A DNA stretch of 31,382 nt from Ascoidea tarda (nom. inval.) (GCA_030560485.1 JAKTTS010000139.1:1-31382), one strand, 5' to 3'; numbered from the stretch's first letter, positions 1-10,135 are shown. Program-made: numbers and translations. Notes: a model not told the origin generated them from the letters alone.

Positions 1-799
1 AGCACAAAGCATAATTGAATTACAGTATAATAAATTAATATGAGATATTAAAATAAATAGCTGTGGGTTTTTATTATCAGGAATATGTTGTTGTTTTTAA
101 GTTACCGAAAAAGATTTATAGGTTAAACCTAAAACCTAAAACATTAGTATGCACAATGTATGAGTGCATCAGACAAAACTCAGTCAGTATTATCTCCACA
201 AAAACCCTTGCCTATCAGGACTGACGTTTTCTTTTTCAAGCTGTGTGTTAAAGTACAGTTATAAGCAAAACAATCGCATCTTTTAGCACTTTACTATGGC
301 TAGCCAATATCCGCTTCTAGAGAATATCTTATTCAGTGTTATTTAGAATGCTATTTAAAAGTATATCATTTTATTTGATTGAGCCCATTTTAACTCATTA
401 CTGTTTGATAAGCTTCGATTATTTACTTTGCATGATAATAATCATTTCCAAGAATTTTTATTATCTTGATCATTTCATTCTTTTTATTTGGTAAATAATT
501 ATTTTTTTTTTACTTCTTGAATTATTTATTTTTTAATACTAATTAGTTGCAATTAATTTTTTGTAAAATGATCAGTTTTCAGGTTCCATGTTTTACAACT
601 ACAACTGTAAAACCAAATTATGATAAATTTATAAGTAGTCCTGAATTTTAAAATGAATTTTAAAATTTGTTCTTACCAATTTCATAAGGAAAGATTCCAT
701 TCAAAAAAAAACATTTTTTGAAAAATTGTTGATTTTTACCAATCAATGATATAAAATTAAAGTATATTATACAGAGCTATAAAAAATGTTAATAAATTT
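1..799. other. Intergenic, left edge, no gene seen
   Basis: This AT-rich stretch lies downstream of the UTP9 stop codon and runs to the window edge. I see no convincing reading frame, no tRNA A/B box pair and no long repeat. A short run at about 121-142 has two CCTAAAA units after an AGGTTAAACCT inverted repeat, which is too short to be telomeric. A CCAAT sequence occurs near 740. The right part must hold the 3' untranslated region and terminator of UTP9; the left part may belong to a gene outside the window. Confidence 0.6.
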
Positions 800-2938
800 C
801 TAGTCTTCTTCGATCAACTCAGGTGCTATTTCAGCATCACTATTTTCAAAGTCTTCTTCATCATTTTCACCATTAGCAAATACAATATTATCTGTTTTTA
901 TATGTTGTACACCATCATCGCTCACCTCGTGATGATCCAAGGGATTATCATAAATAGACCCTTTGAGACTCTTTCTTTCCATATTTGAAAGTTCACTTCT
1001 TAAGGAATATTGCGATTTCAATAAATTCAATCTTCCTTGTAATAACAAGTATGTTGACAAAGAAACCCTTTTGTTATTAATTATGTTATTGATTTCTCTT
1101 ATATTGTTTATGGCATTTGGTTCTTCCTTACTATTTGATGAAATTGCATTACTAAGAATACATCCTCCGTGAATTAAAAGTAAATTTTTAATCCATAAGC
1201 TAAGAATATTATAGCTGGGATCGATTTTATTCGAATTAGAATACTGCTTCAAGAAGAAATTAGAAATCAGTACAAAAACGTTAACCAAATTGCCGTTTGA
1301 CTTTAATGATTTGACAATTAGCTTTATGAAATTTTCCAAATTTGTTTTAACATTTATGGAGCTGATTTTATTACCTTTTTTAGCTGGGGTTGTTGGATAA
1401 CTTAAATTCAATATATACTTTATTTTTTTCTTTGATGGTTCATCTCCATTTAAATATTTAACTGCCTCAGAGACTACAACATCCATAGGAATTATTCTCT
1501 TTTCCTCAGCTGCCTTTTTAGCAAGCTTTTTCGATTTTTCTAACTTTTTTAATTTAGTTCTAGTAATAGGAAGTTCAACAGGAATATCATCTTTTGATTT
1601 ATTATCTTCTTTCAATTTGTTATTATTATTATTAGTGCTAATAGTAATATTAGCATTGGTATTTTCTTTCAATTTAGTATCTTTGACTTTTTTATTATGA
1701 CAATCAGGTTCAATAACTTTTGGTGTTGAGTCAAGTTCTGGAAAATTCACAAAAATGTTGGTGACATCATTGTTATTACTAATTTGCTTGACGTCAAAAT
1801 TGTTTATGGAAAATAGACATAATGGCAGATTAGTTTTTGTCAAAAACGACACCGTAATATGATTTTTTGAAATTATTTCATTATAAAAAATCGATTTTAG
1901 CTTGTAATCCAACTTGTTGAAGTTAAGTCTAAGATTTGGAATTTTTTTTGTAGAACTTGAGAGTGGATTACAGAAAAATTCAATAACATTATTGGTTAAA
2001 AATGTCACTAGCACTTGGCTATCCAATATATTGATTAATTCACAATTATTAATTGAAGATGAAGTAGTGACAGTATTGACATAATTTATTTTAAAATTTA
2101 GTTTTTGTTTATTTGAAAAGTTTTTTGAAGTTTTTATTTGAAATACAGGGTCTATCGCTTCAAGTGTTGCAATGTTAATCTGCTTGTCGTCTGTTTGGTC
2201 AAGAAAAATAAGATTATAGAATTGAATTTCACCTAAAATGCTTTTATGAATCCGAACTCTTGAAAAGTTTTTCAATTTTTCTGGTAGCTTTGCTTTAATA
2301 ATATCTTGGGGTCTATTGACATCAACTAAAAATATCTTGTTTTCTATTGATACAAACAAATAAAATCGAGTATTAAATTCAATAATTTCCATGCAAGTTT
2401 CAATTTCATTTTGTTTAGTTTTGGTATCAAACTGTTTTAAAGTGGAGTTTTCAGACAATGACCTGACCTGTTCTAACTGATAATTAAACTCGTTGTCAAT
2501 GGTAAGACTTTGGATATGAAAACTTTTATCAATAGCATAAATCTTGTCGTTTAAGAAGGAAATAGATATTGTCTGCGGAGAAAGATCGATAGTTTTTATT
2601 AGTGCTTTTTGAAATATTGAATACACATTGATAGTGTCATTTTGGAGTAGTGCCAATAGAAAAATTTCAATATCTTCGCCTTTGTTTTCTTCAGCAGCAG
2701 ATATGGTTCTTTTATTTAAATTCAGATGGGACCTAGATTTCACAAACCAAGATATCAGCTTTATCGATTCATTTTTGGTTAATCCGAATCGTATTGTCAG
2801 CGAGTTTTGCAAATCCAATTTCCCATCTTCCTGCACAAAACACTCAGCTAATGATGATATGGTCAATTCTGATCTGAGCTTCCCATTCACAAAACAAGCC
2901 ACTAATTTGGAAGAAGGTTCGACTGCAACGCTGGCCAT
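800..2938 (-). CDS. UTP9: UTP9, UTP-A (t-UTP) subunit of the small-subunit processome
   Basis: This nucleolar WD-type protein belongs to the UTP-A complex that loads first on pre-rRNA and is needed for 18S rRNA maturation. The first ATG of the frame (2938) has A at -3 and gives 712 residues starting MASVAVEPSS; the upstream part of the frame has no ATG. The N-terminal half is divergent beta-propeller-like. A Lys-rich linker lies near residues 460-490. The C-terminal third is a Utp12-type helical domain with a WIKNLLLIHGG segment followed by a QGRLNLLKSQ segment. The last 40 or so residues carry DNIVFANGENDE, which matches the S. cerevisiae Utp9 tail (DSIVYANGESDE, from memory) and separates it from Utp5, which shares the Utp12 domain. 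It is longer than the S. cerevisiae protein (about 575 residues), partly through Asn-rich insertions. Confidence 0.87.
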   Translation of the reverse strand: MASVAVEPSSKLVACFVNGKLRSELTISSLAECFVQEDGKLDLQNSLTIRFGLTKNESIKLISWFVKSRSHLNLNKRTISAAEENKGEDIEIFLLALLQNDTINVYSIFQKALIKTIDLSPQTISISFLNDKIYAIDKSFHIQSLTIDNEFNYQLEQVRSLSENSTLKQFDTKTKQNEIETCMEIIEFNTRFYLFVSIENKIFLVDVNRPQDIIKAKLPEKLKNFSRVRIHKSILGEIQFYNLIFLDQTDDKQINIATLEAIDPVFQIKTSKNFSNKQKLNFKINYVNTVTTSSSINNCELINILDSQVLVTFLTNNVIEFFCNPLSSSTKKIPNLRLNFNKLDYKLKSIFYNEIISKNHITVSFLTKTNLPLCLFSINNFDVKQISNNNDVTNIFVNFPELDSTPKVIEPDCHNKKVKDTKLKENTNANITISTNNNNNKLKEDNKSKDDIPVELPITRTKLKKLEKSKKLAKKAAEEKRIIPMDVVVSEAVKYLNGDEPSKKKIKYILNLSYPTTPAKKGNKISSINVKTNLENFIKLIVKSLKSNGNLVNVFVLISNFFLKQYSNSNKIDPSYNILSLWIKNLLLIHGGCILSNAISSNSKEEPNAINNIREINNIINNKRVSLSTYLLLQGRLNLLKSQYSLRSELSNMERKSLKGSIYDNPLDHHEVSDDGVQHIKTDNIVFANGENDEEDFENSDAEIAPELIEED

Positions 2939-3235
2939 GCTATCCAAATAAACTGCAACCACTTCTTCAAATCAAACAGCTCCAATCACTCCAATTCCCA
3001 AATAAACTCTACAAATTTTTCAGTGAGAAAATTTTTATTTTTCAAAACATTACCCGCAGACCCACACCAATGGATTCAACCATATATGCAATCTGTGCAG
3101 AGCACGCATATGATTACATAATTATACATGATAATTTATAGAATAATCTTTTTATCATATTGTATTGTATTTTATCTTATTTTATCTTATCTTATTTTTG
3201 CAAGAGCAGAAATAATTGCAGAGTTATCAAACGTC
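2939..3235. promoter_or_regulatory. UTP9 promoter region and 3' flank of the APSES gene
   Basis: This 297-bp gap separates two minus-strand genes. The part nearest 2938 must hold the UTP9 promoter; the part nearest 3235 holds the 3' end of the next gene. At about 3170-3198 there is a short T-rich repeat of the TTTATCTTAT unit, which may serve 3' end formation. No strong TATA box or recognised factor site was found. Confidence 0.45.
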
Positions 3236-6200
3236 TCAAAACAACACCTCCTCAATGCTCTCAGAATCAGAGCCGAAGTTTTCAGCAGAATCTGCATCAT
3301 CGACAAGCTCCTGAAATGTTTTTAGATTCCTTCTATCTCGTGAGGGTGTATAAAACATTTCGGGTTGGCTCACTTTGATGTATCTCTCACCATGTTCCCA
3401 ATCAGAGGTCGAATCACTTAACTCAACATCGGGAACATTGTGATCAACAGGAAAATCAATATTTGCAAAAGGCCCTTCAAAATATTCTTGTTTTGTATCT
3501 TCTGTTTTCTTTTTTCTTTTTTTTTTTCTTTTCCTTTGATGTTTCTTATTATTTTTCTCAGCTATGTTTTGCTCAACAGTAGAAATGCTGTCACTGGAAA
3601 AAAAGTCTTTTGAAGTAACCAGATTTTTTAAGCTGTCTCTTTTGCTGTTGGCTAGATCACCATTCAACTTTTTATCGTTTATGTTATTGCTGTCATCATC
3701 ATTTTCACCACCACTGATACTAATGAAATCTTCAAAATCTGAAGATTCAAATAAATCATCATCCAAATATATTTCATCGTTTTTACTAGTTTGTATATGT
3801 TTGTTAACCGAAATTTTATTTCCTGATGAAGAAAGTTTAGAATCATCACTGAGTAAATTCATCACTTCTTCGCTCAGAATACTGAAAAACTCGTTGTCAG
3901 ATAATATTCCTTCATTTACTTTAATATTTTCTTGATCTTTAGTAAATTTAGAGGTCTCAACACTTTTTTTATTTAGGTCATCTTCAGAGTTTTCAACATT
4001 GTTCAAAATTTTGCTATCCTCAATAATTTTGTCGTCCTTTGTAAAATCACTAGTAGTTTCAATAAAATTTTCATTTTCGCTGACTTCAAATTCTTTCGAA
4101 ACTTCGTTATTTTTAATAATTGTTTCAACCTCAATGTCTTTTTTGTCAATATTTTTATTCTCTTCAATAGACTTATTATTATCAAACATATTTCCTTTGA
4201 TGGCTTTATCGTTTTCAGCAATAGCAATAACATCATCTTCCTCTTTAATAATTTCATTACCTTTGGTAATTTCAGCGTTACTAGTAATCTTACCGCTTGG
4301 ATCAATTTTATCTTTGGTGGAAATATTGGATGTATCAATATCATTAAAATCAATTTTATTAACCTCTTTATATTCTTTGATCTCTTTGTCTTCCAACACA
4401 CTATTGTTATTCTTTAAATCAATATTACTACCTAACTTATTATTTTCGTTTAACTCGGTTTCATCGTTTGTCTTTATAATCTTTTCATTTTCAAAAAATT
4501 TCCACTTAACTGTTAATGAATTCAATATTTCTATTATTTCATGATAATCACTAGATTTTTCATCGGGGTTAGACTTTTTTACCAAATTTTGTAATTCTGA
4601 AATACTAGAAAAACATTTATGAAGCACTTTAGGATTTTTTAAACACTTACAATTTATCAACTGATTGATACATTCATTCATTGGAATAATCATCATTTTA
4701 ATTTTATTAACTACATCAGAATTATTAACATCATAAGTAACCACTTTATTTTTAATATGCAATAAAATTTCATTAGCTAATTTTTCTATTCCTAAAACCA
4801 AATCCGAATCTTTATTTGAATAATCTTTCCTTTTCTTTGACAAAATTTTTGACTCTGTCGAATCTATTAGTTCATCAGAACTGATTTTTCTTTTGGCTTT
4901 AATTCTTATTTTATCTTTTCCATTATTTTTGCCGATATCATGGTTTTCGTTGTTATTGGTATTGATAGATATTTTATTCTCATTTTTATTTTCATTATTA
5001 TTTTCATTATTATTTTCATTATTATTTTCATTATTATTTTCATTTTCATTTCTATCTGAGTGAACTTTTGTATGATCGCTTTTTATTTTTGAACCACTAT
5101 CAAAATGTTTATTAAAATTATCTTTTGGTAAAATTTTCTCGGTTGGGGTTGAGAGAACTGATGGGGGAAACATTTTTAAACTAGTCCCATTTGATTTGTC
5201 TGTTTTTTTTTCAATAGTTAAATCAGAATCAGAACCAGAATTAAAATCAGAATTAAAATCAGAATCAGAATCATTAATTTGAATTACCTGCTTCAAATTA
5301 GGATCTTCAGCGTGGTTTTCAACCTTAGTTGTATGCAAATTTGATTGAAACCCATTTGTGATTTGAATTGGCACTGACCTAAATTTCGGATTATGAGCCA
5401 AAAGTACTGAAGGACTATCTTCCCGAAAATCAGAGGTTGAATAATCAAAAATATCTCTGTTTTTATTATCAAACTCAAAATCGCTTGTAATGGAGCTTGT
5501 TGGAATTTGGCTTTCACTTGACAACTCAAAATATTTTTTGTTCATTATTTCTTGTTCATTTGAATCGATTTCATTTTCAGAAAGAGTAAAAACATTAACC
5601 TCAGATAGATCAGGAGCATTATATTGCTTTTTCCATTCATTGTCAATAGCATCTGGTTCTTTGGTTGCATCTCGTTCATTATTTTCCGGCGTTATTCCAG
5701 GTTCTTCGAATAAATTGAAGTCATCTTCAGATGATGATGAATCAAAGTCTGAAAAGTCATCAATAGGAAACCTCTTGTCATTGTCATCAAATAATTTCAT
5801 TATTGGATGGCTCTGGTTGAAATGAAACTCTTTTACTAATTCTTGCGCAAATTTGATTGAACACCATTTTCCGTTTAAAATCTTTCCTTTATTTTTCTCC
5901 AAAGTTGCTAGCTCAATTTCGTCTTGAGATATATTTGAAAGATCTATTTTTTTCTTTGATGAACATGTTTCATAGGAATTTGTTAAAGAGTAGCCAATGT
6001 ATATTGTTTGATAGTCTACCACATTTAGTTTATCTCTATAGTATAGAACATTTTCAACCCATATTTCATCATCGAAATCACTTTTACTTTGTCCTGAATT
6101 CAAATTAATTTCAAGAATCGTTATTGTCACAGCACAGTTTATCAATGATTGAATATTGATGTAACCATCACTGAATCTCCTTGGAACATAAAATGCCTGA

Positions 6201-7477
6201 GTCGTTTTCCTTTGAGGAACTTTAAATGTGTAGACCTCGCAAATATCTTTCATGGTAACAGCTTTGTCAATATTTACTTTGGTGGTTTTATTATAAAAAT
6301 TTGTTCTTTTTAAATTGAGCACTCTGTTCCTTCTTATGCTATAATTTGTTCTTGGAATATTACCGCCTCTTATTTTTGTTAGTTTTTCAGGTGTCAAAGC
6401 AAACTGGGCAGGATAGCCATTAAAGCTTTTAGAATTTCTTGATCTAATATCCCAGTGTTTCAAAAATGACATCTCATATTTTGATATTTTATAATGAGGT
6501 TCAGATTGTTGATTCAGCATATTGTTTATTTCCTGATTAGTTTTAGCATGTTTTGGTTGGTAGGGTTTTAAATTCAATATTGGATCCAAAAATTTTGATA
6601 TGTGATACTCATTAGCAATTTTCTTCGCAATTTCTAAAGGAATCCATATTCCACCGCAAAGGGTTTTGTCATTACTTTCGTAGAGTACTCCAGATTGGTT
6701 TTTATAGTTTTTAAGAAATATTCTCCTTAAATTTTTTGTGGCATTTTCACTTGTGACATTTTCATAAACATCAAATAATTGGTTTAAATTCATGAAATTG
6801 TCAGAGCACTTTCTTAGTATTCTAATATACTTATCTAGTTTTGTATAAACAAAAAATTCATAGAATTCAATACCACAATAACTTGTTGTTGCGACCCTGT
6901 TGAATGTTAATAGAGGAGCAATTTTATCATATATTTCAAACTGAAAGGCCAATTTTCTTGCAATCGGCAAAGGAAGCCAAACACCATGATAATATAAATC
7001 TAACGATTTATCAAAATTTGTATAAAAATGATGTTCCCTTTTAGTTAAATTTAGACATTCGATCTTCAAGGTTTTTGAAAAGTCTTTAATTTTTTTGTAG
7101 GTCAACAAAGATTTAAATCTTGAGACATTAACCCAGCTTCCAATTTTGCGACGGGGATATATATCTTTCAAACCATCTAATCGTAATAAGTAAACTTCAT
7201 CGTTTCCCAATAACGTTGACTTTAACGGTTTATAAGAATATATGGGTAGCTCATAACTAAAATCAACAAAAAAGTTTGTGAATATTCTAATTCTATTTGT
7301 GTTTGATGGATGACTGTCTTTTTCATATCGAATTCTGTATTGGTCATTTATTCTTCGAAGGTTGATTTCATTTATGATTACTCTATTATTTGATCTGTTT
7401 ATTGATGTTCCTGGATGAATTGGTACCTCTGAGTGTGTTCCTTGAAAATCCTTAGATACTATAGGGGATTCAGACAT
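3236..7477 (-). CDS. Large nuclear protein with three tandem KilA-N/APSES-type DNA-binding domains
   Basis: The first ATG is at 7477 (MSESPIVSKD, A at -3) and gives 1,413 residues; the frame upstream has no ATG. Three copies of an APSES/KilA-N pattern can be read at about residues 92-193, 200-303 and 414-565. Each has a first half like the Mbp1/Swi4 hairpin and helix (SWVNVSRFKSLL in copy 1, NFMNLNQLFDVYE in copy 2, GYINIQSLINCA in copy 3). Each has a second half of the G-x-W-x-P-L-x-I-A type (GVWLPLPIARKLAFQF, GGIWIPLEIAKKIANEY and the more decayed NGKWCSIKFAQELVKEF). APSES proteins are fungal transcription factors that control the cell cycle and morphogenesis; they normally carry one such domain. 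No ankyrin repeats are visible. Residues after 600 are acidic, Ser/Asn-rich and disordered, with a KRKKKRKKK stretch near residue 1340 as a likely nuclear localisation signal. No orthologue recognised; the target genes are unknown. Confidence 0.8.
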   Translation of the reverse strand: MSESPIVSKDFQGTHSEVPIHPGTSINRSNNRVIINEINLRRINDQYRIRYEKDSHPSNTNRIRIFTNFFVDFSYELPIYSYKPLKSTLLGNDEVYLLRLDGLKDIYPRRKIGSWVNVSRFKSLLTYKKIKDFSKTLKIECLNLTKREHHFYTNFDKSLDLYYHGVWLPLPIARKLAFQFEIYDKIAPLLTFNRVATTSYCGIEFYEFFVYTKLDKYIRILRKCSDNFMNLNQLFDVYENVTSENATKNLRRIFLKNYKNQSGVLYESNDKTLCGGIWIPLEIAKKIANEYHISKFLDPILNLKPYQPKHAKTNQEINNMLNQQSEPHYKISKYEMSFLKHWDIRSRNSKSFNGYPAQFALTPEKLTKIRGGNIPRTNYSIRRNRVLNLKRTNFYNKTTKVNIDKAVTMKDICEVYTFKVPQRKTTQAFYVPRRFSDGYINIQSLINCAVTITILEINLNSGQSKSDFDDEIWVENVLYYRDKLNVVDYQTIYIGYSLTNSYETCSSKKKIDLSNISQDEIELATLEKNKGKILNGKWCSIKFAQELVKEFHFNQSHPIMKLFDDNDKRFPIDDFSDFDSSSSEDDFNLFEEPGITPENNERDATKEPDAIDNEWKKQYNAPDLSEVNVFTLSENEIDSNEQEIMNKKYFELSSESQIPTSSITSDFEFDNKNRDIFDYSTSDFREDSPSVLLAHNPKFRSVPIQITNGFQSNLHTTKVENHAEDPNLKQVIQINDSDSDFNSDFNSGSDSDLTIEKKTDKSNGTSLKMFPPSVLSTPTEKILPKDNFNKHFDSGSKIKSDHTKVHSDRNENENNNENNNENNNENNNENKNENKISINTNNNENHDIGKNNGKDKIRIKAKRKISSDELIDSTESKILSKKRKDYSNKDSDLVLGIEKLANEILLHIKNKVVTYDVNNSDVVNKIKMMIIPMNECINQLINCKCLKNPKVLHKCFSSISELQNLVKKSNPDEKSSDYHEIIEILNSLTVKWKFFENEKIIKTNDETELNENNKLGSNIDLKNNNSVLEDKEIKEYKEVNKIDFNDIDTSNISTKDKIDPSGKITSNAEITKGNEIIKEEDDVIAIAENDKAIKGNMFDNNKSIEENKNIDKKDIEVETIIKNNEVSKEFEVSENENFIETTSDFTKDDKIIEDSKILNNVENSEDDLNKKSVETSKFTKDQENIKVNEGILSDNEFFSILSEEVMNLLSDDSKLSSSGNKISVNKHIQTSKNDEIYLDDDLFESSDFEDFISISGGENDDDSNNINDKKLNGDLANSKRDSLKNLVTSKDFFSSDSISTVEQNIAEKNNKKHQRKRKKKRKKKTEDTKQEYFEGPFANIDFPVDHNVPDVELSDSTSDWEHGERYIKVSQPEMFYTPSRDRRNLKTFQELVDDADSAENFGSDSESIEEVLF
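4988..5049 (-). repeat. 12-bp in-frame tandem repeat inside the triple-APSES gene
   Basis: About five copies of a 12-bp unit (TTATTATTTTCA on the plus strand) encode a run of Asn-Glu-Asn-Asn units in the disordered part of the protein. The length is a multiple of three, so copy-number change would keep the frame. Confidence 0.85.
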
Positions 7478-7969
7478 AATAAACACATAATCAGATATTA
7501 TTATTCCTTTCTGCTTCGTTGAAAAATCACACAACACTTTACTTGGAATTAACAATCTACTTGAAATAAAAAAATGACTGTTAGCAATAAATATGTGAGC
7601 CCCTTCAGTATATGTATATATACACCAGCAAATGAGCCCTTGAGAATAGTTGTAAGGTAGTATTTCAAAGCGTGTTCAAGAACTGATTGCACTGTTTTGG
7701 ATTCTTATATTGTTTTGAAAAGTTTCTGATTCTTTTTGGATTGTCGTGATTATGTAGAATTATGCAGACTTATGCAGTTCCCTGTGGTAGAGCGCGAGAC
7801 GTATGTGTTGTTTTCAAAAGCGTAACAGTTCCTTCTGGGTGGTTTTGTTCAAGCAAAACAGAAGGGAGTTTATTAACTATGGAGAGAAGATGAGAAAGAA
7901 AATACTGGACCAAAATAAAGTAAAACAAAAAAAAACGTTGAAAGAGATATACAGAAAGCAGCAGCTAAG
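7478..7969. promoter_or_regulatory. Promoter of the triple-APSES gene and 3' flank of the LrgA/LrgB gene
   Basis: This 492-bp gap lies between two minus-strand genes. A perfect GTATATATAC palindrome at 7615-7624, about 140 bp upstream of the APSES-gene ATG, is a plausible TATA element. Three 10-bp direct repeats of TATGCAGACT type occur at 7751-7780. A 62-codon plus-strand frame starting at 7803 runs into the 3' end of the LrgA/LrgB gene. It has low-complexity Lys/Gln content and no recognisable motif, so I do not call it a gene. A D-arm-like GTGGTAGAGCG near 7784 has no T-arm partner. Confidence 0.5.
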
Positions 7970-9967
7970 TCACAAATTGACCCAGTCTTGAATTGTTTGT
8001 GCCAAGGGGGTTATGGCACTTAAAATAATCATTATTGTTCCAAACAAAACAAAACTCAAACTGCTCATAGCAGCAGCTCGTGGATCCACCGATAAAAGAT
8101 GAGCAGTTGTTATTGCACCACAGTTGGTGCCCAAAGTTATTCCGATTGTTGCGTAGTCATCGTCCCTGATTCGTAAGAAATATTTGCCTAGCAACTGTCG
8201 ACCAAACAATACGCCTAAAATACCAGAAACAATGGTGCACACAGCCATTAGCGGCACCGAACCATTTAGTGATTCAATTAATGGAGTTCCTAGTGCCAAA
8301 GTGACAGATCTGCCAACAAATCCAATTGATCTTTCAGAGTTGATACCGATCGCATAACATAATGGAGGATAAATGAAAAAAGAGCCAAATGAACATATTA
8401 AAATTGGAATTAATAAAATGAAAAAATGTTTTTTCAAGTCATATCTATATTTATACATGGGCAATGATAAGCTGACAATGCTTATGTCCATTAAAGAGCT
8501 TAAAATATCACCGGCACCAGGTTTCAAATTTTTATAGAGCACTGAATTGTTAAATAAATCCAAGTAATTTTTTCCGGTTTTGAAACTCTCCAAGCTATTA
8601 AAGAAATCATCGCCGTTGTTGAAATTCAATTTACTGAATATGAAAATCAATAAGATTATGATTGGAAAAGAAATCAAGATTGGATGGAAATAGATTTGCA
8701 ATCGTTTGGGGACCAAGATTGCAAATTTAAAAGTTAATACCACAATTGACAAGTGCAACAATAGGGGGTAATTTAATTTTGTAAAATATATGGGCAAGCC
8801 AACTATAAATAAAGAAAAATAGACAAACCAATCAAAATACTTGGTTATCAAAGTAGCAATATATTTTGAGCGATCGGGAAGGTTTTGAATGTTATATTGT
8901 TGTTGTGATATTTGATTGGTATTATTAGTATTACTAGTTTTAATGTCACTATTGTTATTATTAAAATTGTGTAAAGGATCGTTTAAGGACTTTGATGTTG
9001 AAGTTCGGTTCAAATCGGCAGTTTTTTGAGGAATTTCAATTTCTGTTACCTCAAATGTTTGGTTATTAAATCTGGCGTTTTTATCGTTATAAGTTGTGGT
9101 GTTTATATCGAGATTGTCCTTATTTAAATTGTTATTTGGCTGAAGATGAATAACTTCAATTATACTCGGGCTATTACTTGAATTGAGAGAGTCTAATTCA
9201 ATATCGTTACTATTATTGACCCCTTGATTATTAATGTTATCATCATTTCTGTTACTGGTACCACCGTTGTTGTGATTATTAATATTTTCATTATTACCAC
9301 GATGAATTTGAGACTCGATATCACTATTGGTATTATTATCACTATTGGAACTTGAAGCCGTAAGATTCGATCTTTTAGCTTTATGATCTTTCAATAATAG
9401 AATTTGTAAGAAATATACTAAATAAGCCATGACAGCAAACATCAAGAGATAACCTATGATGAACACCAATGAGATATAGATGCCTTCTTTAACTTTAATT
9501 GCCTCAGCTAAAGGCAATGTTATGAAACTTGGTAAAAAAAAGATGTTAATCCAGTTGATGGAAAAATTGAATGGAATTTCAATAATGGATATGAAAATTT
9601 TCAAGTATAAATTGAATTTCTTAAGACTGTCGAATTTATTAAGCACATATTTTAATAAAGTCAAAGCAAAAAAAATAATGATCATTAACAAGACAGAGGA
9701 GGGAAACTTGAAATTGATTACATTGATCAATAAATTCAATGCGTACGACACTATTAATGTGATACAACAGCCAATTGGAACAAAAAAATAGTCATTGATT
9801 AATTTTTTATAATTTAGTTTGAATGATAAGAAAACCCCAGTAAAGATGTCTCTGGTTAACGAAACATTTTTTTTGTTTGTGTTGTTGATGCGCAGTTGGC
9901 TAGCATTTGACTTGAACTGATTCAAAACAAAAATATCAGAAGAAACAGTTTGCATTTGAGTTGACAT
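7970..9967 (-). CDS. LrgA-LrgB fusion membrane protein (PLGG1-like family)
   Basis: A 665-residue polytopic membrane protein. Residues 60-192 are hydrophobic, with FPSSVLLMIIIFFAL (LrgA-type PGS-like segment) and FFLPSFITLPLAEAI. Residues about 195-370 form a hydrophilic Asn/Ser-rich loop. Residues 375-660 show the LrgB pattern: FHPILISFP, GAGDILSSLMDISIVSLSLPMYKYR, then GFVGRSVTLALGTPLIESLNGS, AVCTIVSGILGVLFG and TLGTNCGAITTAHL. In plants the LrgA/LrgB fusion PLGG1 carries glycolate and glycerate across the plastid envelope; bacterial CidA/LrgA and CidB/LrgB are separate proteins tied to murein hydrolase control and pyruvate-related export. Substrate and membrane in this yeast are unknown. 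The N-terminus has few acidic residues but is not a clear mitochondrial presequence. A TATA box lies 162 bp upstream. It sits downstream of the HAP1-like array on the same strand. Confidence 0.82.
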   Translation of the reverse strand: MSTQMQTVSSDIFVLNQFKSNASQLRINNTNKKNVSLTRDIFTGVFLSFKLNYKKLINDYFFVPIGCCITLIVSYALNLLINVINFKFPSSVLLMIIIFFALTLLKYVLNKFDSLKKFNLYLKIFISIIEIPFNFSINWINIFFLPSFITLPLAEAIKVKEGIYISLVFIIGYLLMFAVMAYLVYFLQILLLKDHKAKRSNLTASSSNSDNNTNSDIESQIHRGNNENINNHNNGGTSNRNDDNINNQGVNNSNDIELDSLNSSNSPSIIEVIHLQPNNNLNKDNLDINTTTYNDKNARFNNQTFEVTEIEIPQKTADLNRTSTSKSLNDPLHNFNNNNSDIKTSNTNNTNQISQQQYNIQNLPDRSKYIATLITKYFDWFVYFSLFIVGLPIYFTKLNYPLLLHLSIVVLTFKFAILVPKRLQIYFHPILISFPIIILLIFIFSKLNFNNGDDFFNSLESFKTGKNYLDLFNNSVLYKNLKPGAGDILSSLMDISIVSLSLPMYKYRYDLKKHFFILLIPILICSFGSFFIYPPLCYAIGINSERSIGFVGRSVTLALGTPLIESLNGSVPLMAVCTIVSGILGVLFGRQLLGKYFLRIRDDDYATIGITLGTNCGAITTAHLLSVDPRAAAMSSLSFVLFGTIMIILSAITPLAQTIQDWVNL

Positions 9968-10128
9968 GTCGAATGAATATGAATATGATCATAATAGGGC
10001 AGATTTGATAGTGGTCCAATAGTTATCAAAAAGCCATCAAAAAGCCATTAGCCAGTAGTCGAAAAGCAATCAAGAGAATATGACACAGTGAGATGATAAA
10101 AAAGAAAGACCTGTCGCAGCACGCCAGC

Positions 10129-10135
10129 TTATATA
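10129..10135 (-). promoter_or_regulatory. TATA box of the LrgA/LrgB gene
   Basis: TATATAA on the minus strand, 162 bp upstream of the ATG at 9967, in a normal place for a yeast TATA element. Confidence 0.5.

Noticed and set aside
121-142. CCTAAAA units that look like a telomere repeat
   Set aside because: Only two units next to a small inverted repeat, and the region is followed directly by a normal gene.
800-2938. UTP5 as the identity of the first gene
   Set aside because: Utp5 shares the Utp12 domain, but the NIVFANGENDE tail and the QGRLNLLKSQ-LRSEL stretch match Utp9 better.
7775-7860. tRNA-like D-arm (GTGGTAGAGCG)
   Set aside because: No T-arm, acceptor pairing or terminator at the right distance.
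7803-7991. 62-codon plus-strand reading frame
   Set aside because: Low-complexity Lys/Gln-rich peptide, overlaps the 3' end of a real gene on the other strand and shows no family motif.
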